Shown in pieces: positions 22,401-32,518 of a stretch of 64,000 nucleotides of DNA. The position numbers were made by a program, and so were the translations under genes. The DNA is from Eretmocerus hayati (Eukaryota > Arthropoda > Insecta > Hymenoptera > Aphelinidae), in NCBI GenBank assembly GCA_029851415.1, contig CM056741.1, forward strand, positions 146,990,522-147,054,521, given 5' to 3'. The notes under the pieces were generated by a model, which did not search any database, had not been told where the DNA came from, and worked only from the letters and a program-made list of their open reading frames with translations. How positions within the stretch are numbered: the first letter of the stretch is position 1; each line of letters opens with the position of its first letter.

Positions 22401-25400
22401 TAGAAAACATTATGCCCGGCGTATTTTGTTGTGGCCAATATGTCTGAGTGATGGAAAAAGTCGTACTGCACGCTCTTCTGAGATAACCATATGTGGGCTT
22501 GTTGGGCACACTCCAATGTTGGCCATCTTGTTCCAAAAATCATCACCATGTTTTGCACATGAAATAGCTTGAGTTCTGCAACTCTAAAACAAGGATTCTG
22601 AAGGCGTTGAGAGAAGCAATTAAATGTGTTAAGATACGTTAAGAGTGGTCGAAGTAAAGGAATTTGGTTCCGGTTTTGCTAAAGGCAATTTTTTGTCGAT
22701 TACTTAAGTGTGCAAATACGAGAAATGCAGAAACTCACTTTCAATTTCTTCGGAAACGCAGAAATCATTTGGGGTCGATACAATCCATTCATTTACTCAT
22801 ATTTTAACATAGCAAACGTGAATACAATTTGAGAGAAGGTCACCAGTGTCTTTGGGCGCAAGTTAGGTACAGAAGCAAGTTGGGTATACATACCTTAGTT
22901 AATAGTATGAATAAGGATCCGCCTACACGGAAAAAAGATCAGCTAGACTGGCGAATCAAATTTGATTAGAATCAACTTCGTTGATCGAACCAAGTTTCTT
23001 TGTTGGATTGACACACTAAAATTTGTTAGATTAGCCAACCTAACGCGCAATCCATCATGTTAGCTGAAGAGTTGGTTGATCCTTGTCGTGATATTCTAAT
23101 ACTCGTTCATTTAGGTAATCTCTTGACGGTATGTTTAATAAATGAAGTGACTACTACAAGTCGAGTTTTTTCAATGAAATGCTGTCTATCTCACAATTTT
23201 CATTTTCAATCCATTTAGAATTCATTATGCAGCGTGATCTTTTTTGAGTTTAGTAAGAGATGAGCTGCTTAGATTTTCTCGTCATTTTACTCTAGACTTT
23301 GATAACAAGAGAATTCATGTCTAAAAGAGATTGCATTTCTGTTTTCGAGAATATTTTTGAGCATCTGCAAACAGAGACGAATTGACTGTCTAGAGTATTC
23401 AATCAAAAAATTTAACATGGTTACGGTTCAATTCCATGTCTGTCGAATTTTGGTGAATGACTACGTTTAGCTCTACAATTGAATTTTGTTCGAATGAAAG
23501 TTTTATGAAACTCTAGTAGGCATCTGTGAAGCAAATTAGGCAATTTATCTTTGAAATGTAACGTGATTTTGACAGGATTCATTTTGATTACGGTAAAAAT
23601 AACAATTATGAAATTTTTACACGATGGATCCACAACTTTTCCAACACTGCATAACTTGAGAAGCGAAAAGATTTTGGTACTCTCCAGGTAAAACTTCTTT
23701 CATGAAGGATTCAAATTATGGATTATTTTTCCACGTATGAACAATATCACAAGAAGAAATATGATGAGGAATATTCGAGATTCAACACACGGATTTGTTC
23801 GGCAGAAATTGATGCTTCAAATTGGAGGATGTGAACACAACTCAATATTCACAAATCATAGTTGTCATTGTGCACGTTCTGTAACTTTTTTCATGCATTG
23901 TCGAGGTCTGCAAGCTTGGTATCTCTGCAGGGATCCATTTCGTCTGCCTGTATTTTTGACGGGTCTGGTGGTAATGAGACCAGGGTGTTGCACGACCAAG
24001 TGTAGCGTTGAAGTAGCTTCTTAAGAAGCAATTGCTCTTGTGACCAATGTATTTTCCAAGAGCCTGGCGATTTTTTTCGCGCATAATCCGTATCTGTGAC
24101 ACACACGGTGAAACAAAGAATCAAAACTGGCTAACGATGGCAAAATGGTAGCGCGGGCGTGAGTGATATGTTTACTCGAGACAACTATCTGATTCATCGG
24201 ATCTTTCAACAAATCTCGATTTGATTCTCAGATCCATAGTATCTGATCGGATTCTCACGCAAAAATGCAAAGTTTAATTCATCTTGGGTGCCACTGATCA
24301 TCTTTCAACGTAACGGTGAAGCATGTATGTTTGTTGTTGTTGTTGTTGTTGTTGTGCAACGAACAGTTTAGTCTGCTTGGCGATTGCACCTTGGTGGGAT
24401 GATGACACACGCCACCTCTCAAACTTACATCATTGGAACCGAATTCACTCTGGTTCAGGATACTTCGACTGAATTCTAGATCTGGAGATCAAATCGAGAT
24501 GCGTCGAGGATCCGATATACCAGATAATTTCCCCGAGTAAACATAATAAAATGAGCTTTTAATAACCTCTAATATTCTTATATTAATATTTTTCAGCTTT
24601 TAGCATTTTGCGCTCTTTTGAATGAATTATTACGATAATGAAAGTTGAGATGTAAAATTGGAAAACTAGCTGAATACCTACTTACACCCATGCAAACGCC
24701 TTCTCTGCCATCATCAGCCAGTTTTGATTTTTTTAATGCACAATGTGTGTTACAGATACGGAAACAGCGCGAAAAGATCGTCAGGCTCATGGAAAATATG
24801 TTGGCCACAAGAGCAACAAGCTACTCCAACGTTACCCTTATTCGATCAGCACCCTGTTCGCATTTCAACCAGACCCGTCAAAAATACAGGCAGACGAAGC
24901 TGGTTTGCATAAAAATATCAAACTTGCAAACCTGATCGGCAGCGCATGAAAATGATTGCAGAACGTTTGCACGATGATGATACCTACAACTGTGATTTGT
25001 AAATGTTGAATTGTGTTCAGATTCTTTAATTTGAAACTTCAATCTTCATTGTGCAAAAATATATGTATGTACAAGCCTCATTCCCCTGCAGTTCAAAATT
25101 GATGATTTGAATCACAAAATACCATGATTCTTTGGATCCCATATTATAAGGGAACCCGAGCGACATCACTGGGATAAAAAAAAACAAGTTTCATCATACA
25201 TTTTATAAACAAATAGAAAAATGGCTGCGATGTATCCGGGTCGATGGCCACTAATCTGGGTCTACCAAATCGGTATAGATTATGATTTTGATTTTTGAAA
25301 TTGATTCATCGGTAATACTGTCGGCCTCAGTTTGAGTTTGAAGCGTTATTTTCAGTCCAATTTTTTGAACGCATTCAATGAAATATCTAAGAGCGCAACG

Positions 25401-28400
25401 GAAGCTTTCTGAGAATCACTCAAGAACGTGGTGAGAGTTCATAGGGAACGTCCCGGGAGTATCGCTGGAATCCTCCGGGAATATTGCAGGAATTGTTGGG
25501 GAATAGTTTGGAGAATATCTGAGAAGCTATGGGATAACGCTATGGGAGCTCTCAGGTAACACCTTTAGAACTCTTTCCAAAATTCTTGGGGAATGTCTAG
25601 GGAGCTCTCTGAGGGTTGAGTAATCTATGCCCAGGGGATCTAACAGGATTGAAATTTGATAATCCCTGGGGTTTGAACGAGGAACTCCCTGAGTAATATT
25701 CGGAATCCTTGAAGAACGTTTGAGTGACTCCGTTATAATAACTCTGACCGCTGGGGCGTTCACAAGAACTCGTTCAGCTCACGGAGACCCCCAATTTCTA
25801 ACTTTTCACTCTGTCAGTGTAGACATTGCTTATGCAAACATATAAATCCAGACTCTGGGACACTCTGAGAAGTCAATGTAGTCATCATGAAAAAAATCAA
25901 CTATACCTAGAGCTCATCCGTTAGTGTAATCACGGTTTCAAATAGTTTGCAAAATAAATTCTAGATCTTCGAGCAAACATAGGTTCTAAGCAATTCATCT
26001 GATAGGAGGTACTTACGTCATCCTTCTTGGGAATGTATCTGGCTAGAATGCCCCAAACGATACCAAAGCTGACTCCGCCGATAATAGCAATAGGTCCGTG
26101 AAGTACTTGATACCACAGTTCATCGTCAGAAAACATGATACTCTCCAAAATACCGAAAATTGTGATGGAGATCACATTGTCCACTCCTGCTAGGGCTATG
26201 ATCAGCGTCGGTATTCCCTGAAAGGCAAGACACATGGTTGTCATTATTTTACTCTTATCGCCTCCATGCCTGGCACACACCCCTCTCAAGTGACTTGGTC
26301 AGTGTATATAAATTTATGAATCTTGTAAGGAGCTTTTCCGTGGAATTAAACTCCATTGCTCGTTTCACTGTTGAATGCAAGCAACGCGAAAGTAAGATTT
26401 TAGAGTTGATTGAGCATGGATCATTCATAGCATTGGACTTTGAACTTTATCTTTCAAGAGTTTCCAGGCCTAAATCACAACAAAGCAATTGGCCCTTCGG
26501 AGTTTGAGTTATGGAATTCTGTTGGTTGATTTACGAATTAGTAAAATTTTTTGAAAGTTTTCAGACAAAACATGACTAGTATGCCACCGGTGAGCCCCGT
26601 TTGTCCTTCCTCCAGTACTGAGAATTTTGGTCTTATGGGAAATAACATTGATCGGGGTCCACCGGTGAGCCCCACCGCACCTGGGGAAGGATCACCGGTT
26701 TCAGCCTCCGCCGCAAACGTGTTGAATTTGCTCATCAAGATGATTTCTCTGCCCCGACATTTTGTTAAACATCGGCATGACCTCATTGACAAAATACTCT
26801 TCTTGGCATGTTGAGAAAAATAGAAGAATCATTCAAGCTCCATATCAGGAAGTATCATGGGGCTAATTTGTGAAATAATCAAGACATTCCAATAGATTTA
26901 CGTCAATTCGAATGTTCATAGAAATTCAGCTGCAACCCAATACAACTTCAGTTCAAAAGAAGTTAGATTCGATAAATACCTTGGCAATGCCGTAACCTTC
27001 GTTCCTCAATCTGAAGAGGGAGGGCACAATGACAGCTAATGAAACCGCTGTGATAATAGTACCAGCAAGGAAACCCCAGATCAAAGGTAAACCCATGAAA
27101 AAATATGAAGTTGCCATGATTATGCTTGCTTCAGTTGCCCACGATATCAGATTTATTTTCGGTACTGTCATCTTGATGGACTTCATCGCTTCCGGATCCA
27201 AACCCAGTCCAGCTCTCGTTAAGATTATCATTAATGACATTTTTCTGAAATGAATGAACAAAAACAGATCATTGTTACTTTCGTATAGAAGACTGTGGTG
27301 TTTAATGTCTCAGGGTAATGACAAGCAACGCGCTACGACGAGATCTCACGTAGCGACACCGCTTGACACCACACTCAATTATTTCCTGCGAACCTAAGCA
27401 TTGATGGATTTTTCATTTTCATGGCCCATGACTGGTATTGTTAGAATAAATGAAATGCATCGATAGTTGGGTTCGCAGGAGTGAATCCAGTGTCGTGTCG
27501 GGCGGTGTCGCGTCGTGAGATTCTCGTCGTATTAGCTCGCTGTTTGTCATCCGGGAAAATCGGTGCCTCGTCCACTGGTGGCAACTGCACTCTACTCGAC
27601 GCACTCGCGTACAAAATACGTATATTTTTTATCTCTTCATCAATCGCCAGGGAACTGATGAGAAAAATAAAGAAGGAATATTGGCTTTTATATATCGGGT
27701 ACCTAACCTTACGTCTCTACCCCGGTTTCCCTCATGGGAGCGAGTCAGGGATCCGCCCTGCTATCCTGCCGTAGTGGAAGATGGCTATCACCAAGCCACG
27801 AACGACTTAGTAATTCTCGCTCTTCTTCGCCGACTACCAAGTTTTGGGCTCAACCTCTAGCATAAGTCCGAAACCCGGCCCTCGGTAGAGGGCTTGGGGT
27901 GGTGGTGGTGGGGGGGGGGGGCTCGTCTAGGCTTCCTTGGAGCCTAGGTAGCTCTGCAAGTCGCTGGATGAGTCCTTCACGCTCGCATGGTGATCATCTG
28001 AAGACAATTCCATTACGAGTCACTAGATTCATCCAGTATCGGGCATTATGCCTGCCACCGTGGCCACCGGATATAAATGTGCGGTCTCCATGTTCGAGCG
28101 GGCGCTGACTGATGCCGGAAGTTTGTCAGACTCCGGGTCTGGGGCTTTATTCTGAACTCGCGTTCTTCTGGTCTTTTGTCAAGTGTTTGGAATGTAGTTC
28201 CCTAGAAATCGCTATGCATAAGCGGAGGGGCGCTTAAAACATGACACATGGCATACACATGAGAATAGACCACAAGTCTACATATCTCGGAATGAAGACC
28301 TTGAGACACCGAGGTGTCCCAACCCACGTTGCGGGCTTTCGTGAGATGCCAAAGTACGCCGAGCACCAATGTCGTGGCCAGGCTTGTCCCTACCAGATTC

Positions 28401-31400
28401 GGGCCGAAGTCCAGATACGGTGTCCTGTCAACTGGGGCCAAAGGGTCGTCACACCCCGGGACTTACATTCCCCCTTGTGGCTAATGAGAAAAACGAGTAA
28501 AAAGAGTCATTAGTTCCACTAACCTGAGATTACTGATGATGTGGTTGTACTGCTGGTCGATAGTCATTACATTGGTGTTCCGCAGCACAATACCAGCGAG
28601 AAGCATGCCAATGAGTGCAGGCATGTTTGTAAGAGAAACCAACCAACCAGCAAAATAAGCAGTCACAGCTACGGCTACCAGTGTAAATAAAGGTCCTCCT
28701 GGAGCCACCTCCTTGCCCAAAATTGAATAGACAATACTCCATATCAGCAGTCCGAGTAGCAGCAGACACAGTATCCGGGCAAACTTTTGATAGAAGAGAC
28801 AGCATAGTTGAGAGAAGGTTCCATCCCAACTCTGAGGCTCTCTATCCAAAACAAAAATACACGTTTCACAGTAACCTAAGATGAGATCTTGTGAAATCAG
28901 GGTAATACCAATTTTACTAAAAATTGTGCTTACTAGCTGGATCAAAGCACTTCCCTTGCATAGAAATTGGACAAAGTACATGTTATGTTTGTGGCAAGGT
29001 CAATCTTACCGTAATCGAAAAATATCTAGAATGTTGGGGAATATGTCTGGTTGGAGAGTAAACACAGTGTGTCTGTAGAATGATTTCATGTGTGAAAATG
29101 AATGACCACTGTAATATCAAGGTTGAACGTTTCAACTGAAAGAATGAAGATGATTTCTTTGAGTCTTATTCATGCAAATTCTTCAGTTGCAGTCGAGCTT
29201 GTCTAAAGGTGACTTGGGTAACTGGGAAATCCCTATTATGGGGAAAATATCTTGGTCCCTTGGGAAAATTCTTCTAAGTTAAACAAGAAACTGGCTCTGA
29301 GTGGGAGAGTTTCCAAGCGGGTGGCACCGTATATCTGGAACTAAATTTGAGGAAAACTTTGTAACTATGGGATGCGATGTTGATGAATACCCGCACGATC
29401 CGAGATTGAGGACCAGTCATTGATCATTCCCTACTTTGATTCTTGATCTTAATTGCCATATGCACCTCAGAACTTTGGATGTAATTAATAAATAATTGAG
29501 ATAGATACGGAGCAGTTAGTCCGTGGATAACATGGTAAACCTGCATGCATTTGGATGGTTTTGACCCTCTTTATCTAGGGAACCGAATTAAACTGCTCTC
29601 TCAGCATGAATCAGTCAGATCTAACTGACAATGAGTCCATATACACTGATCGGGTCAGTAAAGTGGGATCAATTGTTACTCAATGATTCAGCCTATATAG
29701 ACTGATTCATCAGTAAATCTGTTCCTATTTTACTGATTCACATGTGGTTTACATTCTAGATATTTGTACAATCATACTCCAGTTTGCTGTAATAAAATCA
29801 GACCTAATATCAAGGGCTGCGTGTATGAATATGTAGCCTCCATGTCTCATCCAAAATATCAACTTGAGGGAATCATCACTTTGAGTGTGAATGATGTTCC
29901 ATAAGCAAAAGTGGATGATCCTGTGATTGATACTATAATGATAAGATTTTTTATGCATTCAGCAAATCAAATCAAATATCTTTTGTATGTAACTAGCTAC
30001 ATGTGTATAGAAAAGTGCTTCCAGGAACCAAAATTATCTCAGATGAGATAAGTAACTTCAAATACCTCAGAAGATCATGAAATTCAGGCTGTTGGAGGAA
30101 AGTTTTATTATCTAACCAATCATTCTCAAGCTAACAAACATTCATTACAACCTGCACCTCTGATTGAGTCACTTGCAATATGCTGACTTGATTCATGAGA
30201 ACACAAGGTACATTGTATGTGGTGCTAGTAGAGGTGGATGTCTTATCAAAACTATTTATGCATAATTGTAAACTTCAACATGTCTCAAGGTGCATTTCTA
30301 GGGAAGTTGAGCTTGTGTTTACTGTCTCAAGCAGTCAAATGTAATTGTGCCATTATGATAGTGGATTGTTCTTGTAATTTCTCACTCTGTGTGATGAGCC
30401 TCCATGTGCACTATGAATCTGACTCAAAAACAATCTCCTATTTAATATAATTCATCTATTTAGGGCACCATCTTCTCCAACAAATAATGTATCTTCTCTA
30501 ACAAATAATACTTCATCTGAAGACGGAATTGTTTGATTTGCCACGACTAATTTACATGATTATGCTCTCAAAAATGCATTTGAAGCCGCTCTACAGCTAG
30601 AAAATTACAATTAGAGTCCAGCAGCGATTGTGATGACTGCGTATAGTGATGTATCAGTACTTGTCGCAAGTTAGAGGTTATGGTGCGAGATAGTTCCAAT
30701 ATACTGTTTGGGGTTTCATAAGGCTGCGAATATAGTATGTTCGGTCTTTTGCCATGACTAATTTACGAAATATCAACAGAGTAGAGCATTTAAAGGCGCT
30801 TGGCGTCTATAAATGCCAGAAAAAGTTCGTTAGCGGCACTGATGTATCAGTACTCATCACGATTTGGAGGTCACTATGCAAAATCGGTCAAATATATTGT
30901 TTTTGGTCTTATAATGCTGTGGTTATAGCATGTTCGGTCTTTTGCCCTGACTAATTGACGAAAAATTATCAGGGTAAAGCATTTGAAGGCGCTTGGCGTC
31001 TATAAATGCCAGAAAAAATTCGTTAGCGGCACTGATGTATCAGTACTCATCACGATTTGGAGGTCACTATGCAAAATCGGTCAAATATATTGTTTGTGGC
31101 CTTATAATGCTGTGGTTATAGCATGTTCGGTCTTTTGCCATGACTAATTGACGAAATTTCAACAGGGTAGAGCATTTGAAGGCTCGGGTACCGGTACTGA
31201 TGCACAAATGCTTCATTCTACTGACCGAATCAGTCCATATGCATTGAAGATCAGTAAATTGATTTGGGATCAACTATAACTGATGATCATTGTATATGGA
31301 ATGATTTAATCAGTTAATCCATCAGTTAGAATCTGGCATAAAATTAAAGTCATCGTCGCTATTGAAGGTCTGTATGATTGGCAACATGTTTTCATTAGTA

Positions 31401-32518
31401 TTCTGTGCGGAAGGGGGGGGGGGGGACATTGGAGTAACCAGTCAACCGCATGGAATTGGAAAAGTTTGACTGATTGAATCAGTGAGATTTATAATACTGA
31501 TTAAATCTTTGAGAATCTAACTGATTCATGCTGAGAGAGTGGGGAACTCCCCTATCTAGGGGAAAAATGGTTGCCCCTTCAAGTTCCACTTATACAAGTT
31601 AGATTATAATTTATTTGCCCCTGGTACCACGAATTTCCTTTCTCTAATCAAACTACGTCATTATCACGAGAAAAAAATCGAGAATGAATGGTAAGAGGGA
31701 AGATGCATTTTTTGATCTTTTCTCTCAGGGAATCTCTCATTCTCGCTCGAAACGAATACATATTTTTTATCCTCATGGAATGTAATCATAACTCTTCTCG
31801 CTCTTTCTGTTGCATCTCAAAATTTTGAAAATGAAATGGGACAAGTCATTCTTCAAAGGGAAGAATCTTTGATTTTGAGAATAATCAACGCAAGGCTGCG
31901 TGGTACGTTTCATAATACCTCATGTTCTACAAGTCTTCCAAGTAGTCTCAGATAAATTGAGCCACTTCGGGGATATCACCATGCATGATAGCCTTCCTAT
32001 TTTTGGAACATCACTATTAAAATAACTATGTCAAAAGCAAACAGATACAAGCTTTATTCTATCTACGCGCTCATGAAAAATGTTGGAAGCAAGAAAATGA
32101 AGAGATGTTCCAACAGCCTGTGTTACAACAAAGTCATGATTCCGTCGCTATGTGAGTTTTACACTTTTGCATCAGTAAGCGTAAATTAAAACACTAAGAT
32201 ACTCATGGATTACCTTTCAACTCCCGGGATACATTCAATCCTGTCCTTGATACTGTTGGATAGGCTATGCACCGATTTCTTGCGCTGTAGGCAGTACTCG
32301 ACGTGTAGATGGTCAAGTGAACTGTTAGTGGTACCATAAGAATCTATGTAGTGCAGATTCTTGGGTAAATTGTGGGTTGAGTATGTGTGTTTCCTATGGG
32401 CTGAAGATTGCTGTGCCAATTCGGATGATTCGAATCCGAGATTGTCGTAACTCTGTCCACATACACCCGAAGAGGCGTTGCATGCAATCGAGTTACACCG
32501 GTGCCTATCTTTGTTCAT
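18802..32518 (-). CDS. SLC9B-like: SLC9B/NHA-type cation-proton antiporter, paralogue B (six coding exons)
   Basis: Joined exons on the minus strand are 32518-32214, 28841-28524, 27244-26980, 26217-26017, 21459-21295 and 19407-18802. They total 1860 nt, for 619 residues. Domain order matches gene A: hydrophilic N-terminus 1-101, about 13 helices, polar tail. Marks are APGGPLF, ALIGMLL, RAGLGLD, GIPTLIIA (from 297) and MAKGTVQAALGP. The ion-site pair is Asp309-Asn310, again lacking the second aspartate that NHA2, NhaA and even electroneutral exchangers retain. The gene is upstream of A in the same orientation, so the two may be co-regulated or read through, but each has its own N-terminal exon and its own polyadenylation candidate. 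Introns 1, 4 and 5 are expanded by mobile elements. Family membership is secure; the transported ion is not. Confidence 0.9.
19745..20095. mobile_element. Foldback MITE in intron 5 of gene B
   Basis: Arms of about 130 bp are inverted about a centre near 19918. Left blocks include GGTCCGGGTTACC, ACTCACCAAATTTTTTTCAC and ACTCCGTCAAATGGGCCTCC. Their inverted partners are GGAGGTCCATCTGACGGAGT, GAGAAAAATTTGGTGACCC and GAACCGTCTGG. Non-coding. Confidence 0.6.
20100..21290. other. Remainder of intron 5 of gene B
   Basis: No supported gene. The plus frame 20809-21081 has no splice context or recognisable motif. Confidence 0.45.
21295..21459 (-). CDS. SLC9B-like: Gene B coding exon 5
   Basis: The acceptor is TTACAG|CCT and the donor is AGCAAT|GTGAGT; 55 codons, phase 0 at both ends. 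It encodes PYLVSLRVLMLLGAGMISIF and a second helix ending SSYFWQKEGW. Confidence 0.9.
22118..22895 (-). mobile_element. Diverged copy of the GGTAAGTGTACCC MITE family, inserted in the foldback
   Basis: It matches 36236-37070 in reverse orientation. Examples are CAACTTGCCCCCATCATTTAAAACAGTGTAAATC at 22298 (matched inverted near 36830-36860) and the right end GCAAGTTGGGTATACATACCT. The first 40 or so bases of the left end are missing or decayed. It lies exactly where the left arm of the foldback breaks off (after GACAGTATTACC), so it inserted after that element. Confidence 0.6.
24329..24353. repeat. GTT microsatellite
   Basis: About eight uninterrupted GTT units in the loop of the large foldback. 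Confidence 0.85.
26017..26217 (-). CDS. SLC9B-like: Gene B coding exon 4: ion-binding helix with Asp-Asn
   Basis: The acceptor is CCTTTCAG|GGA and the donor is GATGAC|GTAAGT; 67 codons. It contains GIPTLIIALAGVDNVISI with Asn (codon AAT) at the second position of the aspartate pair, using a different Asn codon from gene A. The downstream sequence FSDDELWYQ is identical in both genes. Confidence 0.92.
26540..26815 (+). other. GC-richer open frame in intron 3 of gene B, function unknown
   Basis: A frame on the strand opposite to the antiporter opens after a good acceptor-like site (GAAAGTTTTCAG at 26573) and ends with TGA at about 26814. It carries three Pro-Pro-Val-Ser-Pro-like blocks encoded by repeated CCACCGGTGAGCCCC, then ISLPRHFVKHRHDLIDK. 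Base composition is clearly richer in GC than the surrounding intron. It may be a remnant of an inserted coding sequence or a nested exon; no family is recognised. Confidence 0.25.
26980..27244 (-). CDS. SLC9B-like: Gene B coding exon 3: RAGLGLD exon
   Basis: The acceptor is TCATTTCAG|AAAAATG and the donor is GCCAAG|GTATTT; 265 nt as in gene A. It starts KMSLMIIL, then RAGLGLDPEAMKS, followed by two helices, and ends at GYGIAK in phase 0. Confidence 0.9.
27316..27550. mobile_element. Foldback MITE in intron 2 of gene B
   Basis: Arms of about 78 bp: 27316-27393 (ATGACAAGCAACGCGCTACG to CCTGCGAAC) and 27470-27550 (GTTCGCAGGAGTG to CTCGCTGTTTGTCAT) are imperfect reverse complements. Confidence 0.65.
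27551..28490. repeat. Unclassified GC-rich insertion in intron 2 of gene B
   Basis: The composition shifts sharply to GC-rich between about 27700 and 28470, with CCTCATGGGAGCGAGTCAGG, a G-run at 27908-27922, and plus-strand frames lacking any recognised domain. The texture resembles the untranslated part of a non-LTR retrotransposon or SINE-like repeat, but no reverse transcriptase motif is present. Confidence 0.35.
28524..28841 (-). CDS. SLC9B-like: Gene B coding exon 2: first membrane helices
   Basis: The acceptor is GTTTTGGATAG|A with a T-rich tract, and the donor is CTCAG|GTTAGT; 318 nt, one codon shorter than in gene A (EPQSW against CEPPSW). The frame stays open upstream to 28981, but only this acceptor gives the correct phase with exon 1 and aligns with gene A. 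It encodes RILCLLLLGLLIW, APGGPLF and ALIGMLLAGIVLRN. Confidence 0.85.
28842..29595. other. Part of intron 1 of gene B, nothing recognised
   Basis: No supported gene or repeat between exon 2 and the TIR element at 29596. Confidence 0.5.
29596..31539. mobile_element. 1.94 kb element with 25 bp TIRs and many ACTGATTCA motifs (intron 1 of gene B)
   Basis: The left end CTCTCTCAGCATGAATCAGT plus five bases matches the inverted right end (31515-31539) at 24 of 25 positions. Both subterminal zones (29605-29745, 31200-31530) are crowded with ACTGATT/AATCAGT motifs, as in transposase-binding arrays. The interior contains a 193 bp tandem repeat (30600-31185). No clear target duplication and no transposase, so it is non-autonomous. 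Confidence 0.7.
30600..31185. repeat. Tandem repeat of about 193 bp, three copies
   Basis: GGCGCTTGGCGTCTATAAAT recurs at 30795 and 30988. The two later copies are nearly identical (GCGGCACTGATGTATCAGTA, GTTCGGTCTTTTGCC); the first is more diverged. Confidence 0.7.
31540..32213. other. Left part of intron 1 of gene B, nothing recognised
   Basis: AT-rich sequence without a supported gene or repeat. Confidence 0.5.
32214..32518 (-). CDS. SLC9B-like: Gene B coding exon 1: cytosolic N-terminus
   Basis: 305 nt from ATG (MNKDR) to donor GAAAG|GTAATC, ending after two bases of a codon exactly as in gene A. It aligns without gaps to exon 1 of A, with LQRKKS at residues 77-82 in both. An in-frame ATG seven codons upstream (32539) is a possible alternative start. 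It would have been missed without the paralogue because the intron to exon 2 is 3.4 kb. Confidence 0.75.

Larger units (their letters stand above)
21713..25695. mobile_element. Large nested foldback element (about 4 kb) in intron 4 of gene B
   Basis: Two sets of arms are seen. The outer arms 21713-22118 and 25311-25695 are inverted copies (shared TCCCGGGACGTTCCCTATG, CTCAAACTCAAACTGAGGCC). The inner arms about 23825-24140 and 24695-25030 are also inverted copies (shared TTTTTGACGGGTCTGG, CGTCTGCCTGTA). The centre (24150-24690) contains a GTT microsatellite (24329-24353). The left side is longer because a MITE copy (22118-22895) sits in it. Frames in the inner arms (23842-24102, 24645-24935) share a peptide block, RQKYRQTK, only because the arms are copies. 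No transposase is recognised. Confidence 0.7.

Noticed and set aside
28842..28981. Upstream open continuation of gene B exon 2 as the protein start
   Set aside because: The acceptor at 28842 gives the only phase that joins the conserved N-terminal exon at 32214 and aligns with gene A.
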